From Pleurotus djamor (Eukaryota; Basidiomycota; Agaricomycetes; Agaricales; Pleurotaceae): a stretch of 16,459 nucleotides of DNA. The notes under the pieces were generated by a model. It worked only from the letters and a program-made list of their open reading frames with translations. It had not been told where the DNA came from and made no database searches. A program made the position numbers and the translations under genes. Location of the stretch: positions 1 through 16,459 of the forward strand of contig JAPEVF010000971.1 in NCBI GenBank assembly GCA_029747585.1. The letters are read 5' to 3'. The first letter of the stretch is position 1. Each line of letters starts with the position of its first letter. Shown here one piece after another: positions 1-8,400 of the stretch.

Positions 1-640
1 ACTGTTCCCGTTCAGCCTTCTCCTTCTCAGCGGCTCGCTCTCGCTTGACTCTTCTCTAGCTCCCTCATCAGCTCCGCAGTGTCATCTTCATCTTCGTCGG
101 AATCTTCCTCACTATCGCAAAATAGGTCAGGGCTCGGAGAGAAAAAATACCAAGAAGACATAACACATTGCACAAGACCCACCTATCATCTTCGTCCTCA
201 TTGTCTTTGCTCTTTCCATCCTTATGGCTAGCTTCCTCATCATCATCGTCATCATCGTCATCTTTGTCTAGCTCCAAAGCCTCCTGGAGAAGTTTCCTCC
301 GTTTGTTCGTCTCCTCATCCGTCTCCGTCGAAACTGAACCATTCTCCAGAGGAAGCGGTGGTTTACCCTCGGCTTTCCGTTTCTTATTCTTAGCTTCTTG
401 TTCTGCCAGTAGAAGCTCCGCGCGCAAGTCGCGTTTCTTCACCTCAGCAGCAGAGGTCTGACCAACTTGGCTAGAAGGAATGATTTCAATTAGGAAAGCC
501 TCATGGCAGTGAGAACCAGAGACATACCGAAACTTGAGCTTCGTGTGGGCAGCCATGTCGCGCACGGAGAATTGGCGCGAGCCACCCTTGACATCTTTGG
601 CCTGAGCAGGATCCCATGTCGGTCTGTGAGCTGTGGACAT
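1..640 (-). CDS. CWC15: CWC15/Cwf15-type spliceosome protein, C-terminus cut by window edge, apparent one-base frame break
   Basis: Component of the Prp19 (NineTeen)-associated spliceosome, acting in nuclear pre-mRNA splicing. Seen: N-terminus MSTAHRPTWDPAQ, then SRQFSVRD, HTKLKFRQ, EVKKRDLRAELL and an acidic poly-Asp centre, the order typical of the family. Exons (plus coordinates) are 528-640, 183-470 and 1-111. Introns are 471-527 (57 bp, divisible by three and without an in-frame stop) and 112-182 (71 bp). Splicing the first joins KLKFR to QVGQTSAAEVKK, which matches the family. In exon 3 the frame runs DDTAELMRELEK and then hits a stop. The next frame reads KRERAAEKEKAERE, exactly the expected tail, so one extra base around 48-52 is likely. 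The end of the gene lies left of the window. An assembly error is more likely than a dead gene. Confidence 0.9.
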
Positions 641-829
641 TGTGGATGGGAGGTGTGATGAACGAACTGGCGCTTAGTGACATTGACGCGCTTAGCGCTG
701 TACGAGCGCTTGGTGCAACAGGGGGTTTCAGGCCTCTCAGGGACATTCAGGACCGTGCTCAGCGAAGAGCGGAAATCCGGGTGAAAGTAGATACATAGGC
801 TAACAATGCAGAAATAGTGTAGATTAAAA
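641..829. other. Intergenic spacer between CWC15 start and P450 stop
   Basis: Both neighbours are on the minus strand, so this 189 bp must hold the promoter of the CWC15 gene and the 3' end of the P450 transcript. Short open frames here have no family resemblance. I see no clear motif. Confidence 0.5.
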
Positions 830-2661
830 TCATATCAACACATCAGCAACATCCCTCCGCGCATGGCGCACCCTCAACGGCAACTGAACCCCTTTATCCA
901 ACTCTCCTTCAACAGTCGGCACAATGACGACACATGGCTCACGTCGAATGCGTCGTGCATCTGGCGTCATCTCGAATTCAAAGTTCCCCACAAGTTCGGT
1001 GAGAATAGCATGGAGTTGGAGTACACTGAAAAGGCGTTTACAATCAATCAGGTGGTCATCAGAATCCAGTCAGGAGAAGGGATAACGCACGCGAATCGCC
1101 AGCCAATGCAGGCGCGGATCCCAGCAGAAAAGGTCATCCTGGAAAGTTCCATTAGCAACGAAATCAACACACAAGAAAAGACCAAGCCTCACAGATTAGC
1201 ATACACGCCAACCTTCGTCGACGTCTGTTTCTGCTCCGAGTCGTTCAAAGAATCCCTCAACCACCTCTCAGGATTATATACATGCGCATCCTCCCCAAAC
1301 ACGGATTTGTTCCTATACACCACCAAGAATGTTCGTCAGCCTTTGACATGACTCATCGAGGAGGTCGCCACACTCACCTATTGTACGCGATGATAGAAGT
1401 AATCACTTTCATTCCCTTCGGAACAGGGAGCTCAGTGATCTCCTCCCCGTTCTCTGTGATAATTGGTTTCGAAAACGGGATAACATCGTCCCTATCAGCT
1501 TCTTTGAATGTATGATGAAGGACAGGATAAAACCGAAGTGTCTCCTGCCCAAAATCAAAATACTGATATATATTATACTCCTCAGTGATGTCGAGCGAAT
1601 TCGTACCTTGATAACAGCAGTCGTAAACGGCATACGATCAAAATCCGACGCCTCATATTGAACGCGGCCTTGTGCACGAAGTTCATTCTCCATGTCCCAA
1701 ATCTCAGTACGCAGTTGGTCTTGCATCTTGGGATTACGGGCGAGTTCGTATAACGCCCAGCTTATCGTCGTGGACGTCGTTTCATGGCCGGCTAGTAGAA
1801 GCGTCCTGAGCGAAGAGACGAAGGACGAAGGGAGGGAATGGGATGTCAATGTCAACAATTCAGAGACAATTGTCGTATCATGAACAAACTCACCTCATCT
1901 GCGCGATCATCTCCTCATCCGACATCCTCGCCCGTTCATTCTCCGCAGCATTCGACCTCACTACGTAGAAGCACGATCATTATCAAACTCATCAGCCTTA
2001 CAGCCTACATCGAAACTTAAACCTTGAGCGATGATCCTCCGAACTTACCCAACAAACTCATAATATCCCGGCTCCCTTTCCCTTGCAACAACTCCTCCGC
2101 CTTCATCTCAATCAACTCCTTCGCTACAGCATGCCCGATCTTCGCTGTCTCGCGTGCATGATGCAGTCGCCCGGAACGTTGTTGGATGAGATGTCTTAAC
2201 CAGGCTGGGATGTATCTCCACGCGCTGATCATAAAGAGCGAAGCCGCAGAGGGTGCGCCAAATGTTTCTGCTCTGTTCGGGGTGGGTGTGAGGGTGGAGA
2301 TGGGTGGGAGATGGGGAGAAGGGGTGGTGGATACGTACAAGAGGTTGTTGTAAGCATTCGCTAGCACGTTGTCAGCATCGTCCACTGCCCCAAAGTTGTA
2401 GTCGAAAGCGGCTGGTCATGTTAACGTTTCAGCGATGTACGTTCAAAGTCAAGGAGAGAAAGCCAACCTTCACCAAGAGCATCAAGAGTAACACCNNANN
2501 NNCAAACCCTCAAGTGGCTGTACAGAACTGAAAATGAGCGGGTGAGTTTTCTCGTGTTTCCTTTGCTTCGTATATGCTACAGACGACTTACCAGTGTTCT
2601 TAGGCGTATGCACCCACTTCCCCGACGCCGCCTGACGCACATCGTGAATTCCGGCACGGTA
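830..2661 (-). CDS. Cytochrome P450, catalytic part intact, N-terminal third not found
   Basis: Haem-thiolate monooxygenase, normally ER-anchored. Minus-strand exons (plus coordinates): 2592-about 2661, 2468-2527, 2339-2411, 2049-2272, 1894-1960, 1607-1805, 1378-1544, 1193-1312, 1091-1138, 830-1025. Joined, they keep one frame of about 407 residues. Landmarks in order: TLDALGEAAFDYNFGA, SDEEMIAQMR, I-helix LLAGHETTST, K-helix ETLR, the PERW meander, and haem loop FSAGIRACIGWRFA with the cysteine ligand. P450s are usually about 500 residues, so about 110-150 N-terminal residues (membrane anchor, proline hinge, B and C helices) are missing. Upstream of 2592 the frame meets a stop at 2662-2664 with no AG acceptor before it, and another stop follows close by. 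Seven positions at 2496-2502 contain six N inside an exon. Substrate cannot be told. It could be a pseudogene, a 5' deletion, or a badly assembled 5' end. Confidence 0.88.
2496..2502. other. Undetermined bases inside a P450 exon
   Basis: Six N and one A lie in the exon at 2468-2527. The flanking frame is unchanged if all seven positions are real, which leaves three codons partly or wholly unreadable just before GVTLDALGE. Confidence 0.95.
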
Positions 2662-3000
2662 TCAGGAAAATCAGCGACGACGGAGTAGCAGGTCATGTAC
2701 CGGTCGGAGCGTGTGAGTGGACGATGGAGGAAACGTCCCAACCGGGAGGGTAGCAAGGGAGGGAAGGGAAGTTTCGAGGTTTAGCTGGGGGGGACACCTA
2801 CAAGAACATAAACATAAATCAGTACGTGTATTTCTTTTCGAAACGCTCCGAAACACTTACTGACGCCTTTATCTCATTGTAGGGAAGGGGCACAATTTTA
2901 CATTTACTTGCTTTCCATGGATGCGACGGACTGGTTTTTCTGCTCGACCCCGCGCCTTCTTAGCAGACGACCTTAGTGATGGAGAAGCCTCGGGACTAGG

Positions 3001-3472
3001 ATCGCGTAATGTTCGCATAATGGGCTGTGTATTCTGTAGGAATTATGGAAGCCATGGACTCAATAAGGATCACATATTTCCTGCAAATATACCACATATG
3101 GCTCCCACAAAAGGATCGCATAATGTTTGCGTGTTGTTTGGTCATGAAACGCGTTCAGCACATGACCAACACGTGACCCTAACATCAAATACTGCCTGCG
3201 TCTTGACGACGTAAAGGGTGAAGGCATACGAGGTCTCCACGCGAGAAGTACAGGATGAAATACGAGATTGTTCTACTAAGTATCGAACACATTTTCCTTG
3301 CATACTGGCCCGAGCATTACTCAATCATTGTGCAACCAGAACGTCTTGAAATGTTCAAATATTACAGGTGATCATACGCAAGAAGTATACAGACATTACA
3401 AGAGCAACACGCTAAATTTTTCATACATATGGTCCGCGAAAAATCACCGTCTTCATCCCATAATGTCTGGCG
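3001..3472 (+). repeat. Three degenerate copies of a short motif (atcgcataatgttngcg-like)
   Basis: Related strings start at 3001 (atcgcgtaatgttcgc), 3115 (atcgcataatgtttgcg) and 3455 (atcccataatgtctggcg). The second and third are each preceded by acatatgg plus a C-rich stretch (3094 and 3425), so a unit of about 40-50 bp may be repeated. The copies are diverged and could be remnants of a mobile element. No coding capacity is seen. Confidence 0.3.
3138..3169. repeat. Inverted repeat, 9 bp arms
   Basis: ttggtcatg at 3138-3146 is the exact reverse complement of catgaccaa at 3161-3169, with a 14-base loop. The arms extend a few bases further if one bulge is allowed. It lies in the gene-free stretch. 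Function is unknown. Confidence 0.45.
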
Positions 3473-3680
3473 AAATACGAGGAAAATATTTCAAATATTA
3501 ATTGCATAACGCGAGGCTCAGTATAGGGGGCTTACGTGAAATGTTTCTCGCGTAATTCTCGTGTATTCCCAGAGTTTTTATGCTATCTCCTAGCCTGTGT
3601 ATTATTCGTCTATTGAAAGCTGTGAATGACATAGCGACAGCAACGATGCCCTACCAAAATATAGATTAAGACAGACATGA

Positions 3681-4788
3681 TTATACAGATATATAGCCGC
3701 CACGACTACTGCGTCTGGGTCGGACGCTTGTGCACAGATGTGACACAACGTCACTGAGCATGTAAGGTACTTCTTTCCAGAAATCTCGATGCCTAAAAGT
3801 CCAAGTCCAGCTCAGCAGAGGGATCACTGTAAGAGGAAGCACTCACGGTATGAGATCGGCACCGCTGGCGCCGTAGGTAGAGTAGTTATAATAGGCTCCG
3901 ACGACAAAGTAGGCTAGGAAGGCCAGAAGGAGACTGAGGAACGCTTATTGGTGAGTATTCCAATTGAGAAAATACGAATCACGAACACAAGGAAGAACCA
4001 GCCAATCCCACTACCCATACTTGACTCATTGTTTCCCTCGTCCTTCTTATCATCGCCGTCAGGGCTTTTACCGTCACCCTCGTGATCATCATCTTTCACT
4101 GCGCAGCCAGCTTGCGCACTCCATTCAACCTTGAGCTGCGCTCCGTCATACGTAACGAACTTGGGTTCACTTGTTGAACCGGGTTCGCAGAGGAGCGTCA
4201 ATTGGAGGGACTGCGCCGTAGGCGTGCTATTAGTAGCATGGGGGTATTCGGCACCGTGTAGTATTATTGAAAGACCTTTTGCAGGTGCTGAGTAAGAGAC
4301 GGCGTCAGCTTAACGGTATGAGAGAGGGTAGAGCAACTACTGACACGAGAGAGCTGAAATCTCTGGGTTGAGGGCTGCAACCTGGACGACGGGTATTACG
4401 GAAATGACTCTGTCATCCAAGTTTGGTTTCTTGTTGACCTGTGTCAAGCAGACCTGAGTGCCGGACGGACACTGGTAAGATGTCAGCGAGGTTTGTCATA
4501 GACACGATGAATGCGAGGGTTTATGTGCACCTGATCCGCGTCAGGGACATCACTTTTCTTGGGCAATTCGCCGCACAAGTCAAACACAACGACGTCCTCT
4601 ATTGTCGATGGCGGCGTTTCTCGCGTCCGAGACAGAGTGTGCTCTCCCTTGAGAGCAGACAGATCATAGTTCACGGAGCCTACGGTGGGGTGGCAGTCAA
4701 ATGGCCCGTCTGCTGCCAGGACGATGAGAGCGGTGTAGAGGTGAAAGAGAGCACAAAGCAGCGCCGTTGAGGACCAGCAGCGGGCCAT
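3681..4788 (-). CDS. ATG27: ATG27-type autophagy and sorting receptor (type I membrane protein)
   Basis: Fungal Atg27 is a type I membrane protein that cycles between Golgi, endosome and vacuole and supports Atg9 traffic; its lumen has a mannose-6-phosphate-receptor-like fold. Exons (plus coordinates): 4531-4788, 4345-4471, 3983-4287, 3847-3933, 3681-3792. Seen: signal peptide from MARCW to about residue 26, FDLCGELPKK, then CPSGTQVCLTQVNKKP and RVISVIPVVQVA, an acidic Asp/Lys linker, membrane segment starting GWFFLVF and continuing LLLAFLAYFVVGAYY, NYSTYGASGADLIPHRDFW, and the C-terminus RGGYISV. YISV fits the YxxPhi sorting signal described at the tail of yeast Atg27. Odd: with the obvious splice pair for intron 3 (3934-3982) the exons total 889 bases and the frame breaks within the membrane segment. 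One base too many, or an unusual splice, is implied. Identity is firm; the exon 3/4 join is not. Confidence 0.9.
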
Positions 4789-4980
4789 TCCTGATGGTGA
4801 AGGTAAGAGGTAGAGGAAGGTGTAAGGTGACGGAGTAAGCGCCAGCCCAATTATCCCTATGCCCAATCTGGTTTGCCAGCCACGTGTTCGCGCAGACGCG
4901 TAATTGATAAACGCGTCACTGTTCAGCCAAAGTGGCGTCCGATCTCTCTTGCTTCCGTACCACCACCACCTTTCTTCGCG
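4789..4980. promoter_or_regulatory. Shared divergent promoter of ATG27 and the Josephin gene
   Basis: Only 192 bp separate the two divergent start codons. The stretch holds an E-box CACGTG at 4881-4886 and two ACGCGT boxes at 4896-4901 and 4911-4916. The latter are arranged as the inverted pair gacgcgt...acgcgtc. ACGCGT is the MCB site bound by MBF-type G1/S regulators in yeasts, and CACGTG is bound by bHLH proteins. Two cccaat strings lie at about 4848 and 4862. Which gene each site serves cannot be told. Confidence 0.55.
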
Positions 4981-6834
4981 ATGGCAGGCCTCGAAGCTCT
5001 GGCGTCTCTCATATATCATGAAAAGCAGCAGTCTGGCTCGATGCTGTGTGCCCAGCACGCCCTCAATTCGCTACTACGTGCGTGGAAGCTTTGCACAGAG
5101 CTTTCAAGTTCATCCTTGCCAATATTAATGTGATTTTAGAGGGAAACTATGTGTGTTTGTATATATACTGGGGATTCTAGTTGTCTCAGCCCATTTCCTA
5201 GTTCTCTGCTCCCGATCTCTCGGATATCGCACGAAATTTGGATACTCTCGAGAGTAGTTATCGAGAGCAGGATGATCCTCGTGGCAGCACCAGCGCAAAC
5301 ATGGATGATACTGGTATGTGGCATAGTGTTGTCTGTGTCCCCCGGCGGCACAATTGTGAATCACCCCGAATAGGCTTCTTCTCTATACAAGTTCTTGAAC
5401 ACGCTCTGACAACCGTGTGGGGCTTAAAGTGAGGCGACCATACCATCCCCTTGCCCGATGTTGACTGAGTTTGTCGCAGTCTTGTCCGATGGCGCTCAGA
5501 ACAGATGAAGCCATATCACAACAGCCCACAGTAAGCTGTTCCGTCTTTTCAACTCTCTCAGTGGCTAAAACCCAGTCCCTCAGCACGCAATTAGCATTCA
5601 TCTTGAACTATGAGCAGCATTGGTTTACCCTCCGTCGTTTTGGCCCAGCTATGACTCACCCAGACGAAGACCCTGGCGAAGGACACTGGTTCAACCTCAA
5701 TTCATTTTTGCCATCACCCGAATGGGTAGGCAAGCTGTATCTTGGCCTACTTCTCCAACAAGCTGAAGCTGATGGTGAGCCTTCCCCAGACTATTTACCA
5801 TTCAAAGTTTGATCTCGAGTCCCTCAGGATACTCCGTCTTCGCTGTAGTCCAGGTGGATCCATCAGCTCCTCTAGCAATCCCTCGCACCGAAGCGGATCA
5901 AATTGCTGCTACGCTTCCAGAGCCTACGGAAACTCCCAACTACAGTTCGTCTCGGTCTTACTCAACAAAGCCGACCTCATCCAACCAAGCGTCCGTTGGG
6001 GGTAGTTCAATACGGGACGAAGAATTCGAAGACGAAGACTTCGAGCTTCAAGCTGCTCTTCAAGCCTCTTTAATGGATGGCGATACCGCTTACATCCCCT
6101 CATCACCGCCGCCTATCACTCGCACAAGTGTTCCCCTTCCACCCTCTGGTCCTTCATCCGCTCCAGGTTCGGGATCCATGACGCCTCAGTCACGTCAACC
6201 ACCAATATGGGGTCAAGCTGTCCACCCACCCCATCCTACAGGGGACGCCGACCTCGACCCCGTCGCCGCCAGTTTCGAGCGCCAACGTGTCAGACTTCAA
6301 CGGATGCGAGAGCAACAGGAATTCGCGCAACGGGAGTTGTGGGATGGCATGGGTTTCGGTGCCGAGGGCCCTCCCAGAAGAGACGATGATGACGATGATG
6401 ATGAGAACCTCAGGAAAGCGATTGCCGAGAGTGAAGCTATGGCTCGGGCCGAAGGTCATGGTCGATCGGAAGAAGATGAGGAAGACGATACCCACCCGAA
6501 CCCCTACCCTTCAACAAGTCACGGAGCAGGGGCCCGAGTATATGATGACGAAGACGCTGAATTGCAAGCTGCCCTCAAGGCTTCGCTTGAGGGAGTTCCA
6601 GCGGGTTGGACGGCTCCTGAGCTCTCCAATCCACCCTCTCAAACGCGAAGAGCCCCTGAAGTCCATGAACCACATGCTACGGACTCCAGTGACTACTCAA
6701 TGGAGACTGATTCCATGGTCACTGACGACACAGAGTCGGTTGTTTCAGAGGCCAGTGTCTCGCAACCCACGCCGACACCTGTCTTGGATGCTGAAGAGAT
6801 CAGACGGAAACGTCTTGCGAGGTTTGGCTCGTAG
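4981..6834 (+). CDS. Ataxin-3-like Josephin deubiquitinase with three UIMs
   Basis: Cysteine protease that cleaves ubiquitin chains. Exons: 4981-5077, 5140-5150, 5202-5313, 5374-5428, 5480-5530, 5584-5774, 5828-6834. They total 1524 bases, 507 residues. The start MAGLEALASLIYHEK is chosen because the domain begins at once. Josephin domain about residues 10-185: EKQQSGSMLCAQHALNSLLQ supplies the oxyanion Gln and catalytic Cys23, NMDDTGFFSIQVL follows, EQHWFTLRR holds His121, and HWFNLNSFL holds the Asn (148). UIM-like helices lie near 239-256 (FELQAALQASL), 359-377 (NLRKAIAESEAM, less canonical) and 412-427 (AELQAALKASL), each next to Asp/Glu-rich sequence. A charged helix with RQRVRLQRMREQQEF lies at about 320-342. 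The tail EEIRRKRLARFGS resembles arginine-rich VCP/p97-binding motifs, which is inference. All catalytic residues are present. It is head-to-head with ATG27 and converges on the 7TM gene with 137 bp between stops. Confidence 0.95.
5140..5150 (+). other. 11-base microexon of the Josephin gene
   Basis: agggaaactat lies between acceptor ttttag and donor gtgtgt. Including it gives LLQGNYFSAPDLSDIA, the expected Josephin sequence (ataxin-3 has a Gln-Gly-Glu-Tyr-Phe equivalent). Skipping it loses the conserved QGNY and shifts the frame. Flanking introns are 5078-5139 and 5151-5201. Confidence 0.85.
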
Positions 6835-6971
6835 TCGAGCCCCACCACTCTTGATTCTCGAATGCGATATATCACCGAGTTGTATCAGCTACAGACATGT
6901 TATTATCCTAGTTGCTTGCTAAGTTTCCAATTAATCGAACCGCTATGTACGTTTTGGATAGAGTATCAGAA

Positions 6972-8400
6972 TCAGACGATCAGGCTGCGACGCTTATTTT
7001 CGTGTTCGTCGTACTTCGCTTCTGTGAACGGGGACGTGTTGTGCATTGGCTTCATGTCAATGACATCATCGGGTGATATGGTGGTGGTGAATTCCGTTGT
7101 GACGAGGGGACCATTTTGAGTGGGTCGCCTCCACCGAATACCGTGACTTTGGGCTTCGGAAGTTGGGTTGGTAGTGACTTGAGCTCGCATAATGATGCGG
7201 ATAGTCAACAATGTAAAGACAATACCTTAGTAACGATCGGTTAACTGAGGATCAAAGCGATACTTCAGGTTGCAAAACTCACCAACGGTGGGCACGACGG
7301 ATTCCTGTACGACGAATTGACCATTGTGATGTAACGCATAGAGGATGATCAAGATCAAGAGTTCCACAACATAGATCATGGCACTCTCAATGACGATCCG
7401 CACGATAGGCATGAGACTCGACCGAGAACCAGAAGTGTGGATCCCCACTTGGTTGGATTCACGTTCTTGTCGCCATATACGGTACGCAATGAGACCCGTC
7501 GTCATGACGTTCTGCACGAAGGCCAGAGCGTAGATGGAGTTCATCCAGTGTTTTAGAGAGGGTCCGAATATGGTACCCATGGGGGCTTGCGTAAATTCTT
7601 TGAGAGCGATTGCATTAGCGACTACGGGGGCGGAGCAAGCCGTCAGTGAAAGCGTTGGGAGTATGAAAAGAACGTCCGCTCACTGATGCTCATGATGAGT
7701 AAAAGACAGGGTAGGATGATAACATAGAAGTTGTTGTTCCAGACAAGGAAAGCACGATAAATCTATCAGACAACATGAGGTCACTGTAGAGAACCAAGAG
7801 GAACCTGTAGCTCACAATTAAGCCGTCCGCAATCCACGTCATGAAGGCATTGAGGGCATCATGGGCGACATTCTCCCATCGTCCGAGATCCAGGAAATAT
7901 TGCGCTGGTCCAACTTCTCCAGACAAGAAGACATAGCCCCGAAGGAGCCGGAGAACGTTCAGAGCTTGACAACAACTTCAACATTTGATTCATTGAGAAT
8001 GGAAGCGAAGATGCTCACCAATGTGTATGGTGGCAACGATAAACATCAAGAGGCATCCCCAAAAGAAGACCTTTTCAGAAAATAATCAGACCAGTGAGGA
8101 TGCAAACACGACGGGTCTCTCACTCTGGAGGGACCTGATTTGATCATCATCCTCTGCTTCACCATGAGATACATGGCTTCGAAAAAGAGACTAGCATAGA
8201 CTCCTACGATCATTGAGATGCTGTCAGAACCATCCCGTTACTCGAATGAAAGACGAAGGCTTACCATAAAGCAGGCCCTGATCCGAGACAACGACAACTT
8301 CCGTAAGAATCCAGTGCCAATAGAGAGGCCAAAGAATAACTCTCACCTCCAGCCATATGGACACAATACCAGCTTGTTCAAGGGGGAATCCTGACGGCAT
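6972..8400 (-). CDS. Seven-transmembrane protein of an uncharacterised basidiomycete family
   Basis: Exons (plus coordinates): 8347-8400, 8265-8277, 8124-8203, 8019-8070, 7816-7964, 7684-7762, 7283-7621, 6972-7225. They total 1020 bases, 339 residues. The start is the ATG of MPSGFPLEQAGIVSIWLE; the open frame continues upstream only through a TTG and is closed by a stop. Hydrophobic segments in order: LLYGVYASLFFEAMYLM; VFFWGCLLMFIVATIHIAL; ALNAFMTWIADGLIIYRAFL; FYVIILPCLLLIMSIIANAI; WMNSIYALAFVQNVMTTGLI; IVIESAMIYVVELLILIILY; VVPTVGIVFTLLTIRIIM. A polar cytosolic-type tail of about 75 residues ends KRRSLIV. Families of this shape, with the AYRIW and IESA..Y signatures, are common in mushrooms and usually annotated hypothetical. 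The GPCR-like topology suggests a plasma-membrane sensor or transporter, but no ligand or partner can be read from sequence. The acceptor at 7965-7966 is AAG, less usual. Confidence 0.85.
8265..8277 (-). other. 13-base microexon of the 7TM gene
   Basis: The minus strand reads ggcctgctttatg between acceptor ggatcag and donor gtaagcc. It supplies GLLYG, which links WLE to VYASLFFEAM in frame and completes the first membrane helix. Flanking introns are 8278-8346 and 8204-8264. Confidence 0.8.

Larger units (their letters stand above)
2662..3680. other. Gene-free, AT-rich stretch with possible decayed P450 5' sequence
   Basis: About 1 kb between the last readable P450 exon and the ATG27 stop. 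On the minus strand at roughly 2665-2860 one frame reads THTLRPVHDLLLRR followed by two stops. It sits about where a P450 C-helix and following region should be and may be its decayed remnant, but the match is weak. From about 2870 to 3680 only short unrelated open frames occur. I recognise no gene, RNA or complete mobile element. Confidence 0.45.

Noticed and set aside
168..461. Plus-strand open frame rich in serine
   Set aside because: It is the mirror of the acidic CWC15 exon on the minus strand; the poly-Ser comes from complementing GAT/GAC runs.
863..1351. 162-codon plus-strand open frame
   Set aside because: It lies antisense to the P450 haem-binding exons and runs across their introns; no family resemblance.
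4441..4770. Plus-strand open frame of 109 codons
   Set aside because: Antisense to the ATG27 signal peptide and luminal exons.
4873..4980. Upstream in-frame extension of the Josephin start
   Set aside because: The extension lies in the promoter with the ACGCGT boxes, shows no conservation with Josephin proteins, and the domain starts right after the ATG at 4981.
6381..6408. GAT/GAC run as a microsatellite of interest
   Set aside because: Ordinary acidic low-complexity leader of a UIM in the Josephin protein.
6287..6922. 211-codon plus-strand frame overlapping the Josephin gene
   Set aside because: Alternative frame of the long last exon; the Josephin frame carries the UIMs and continues the catalytic domain.
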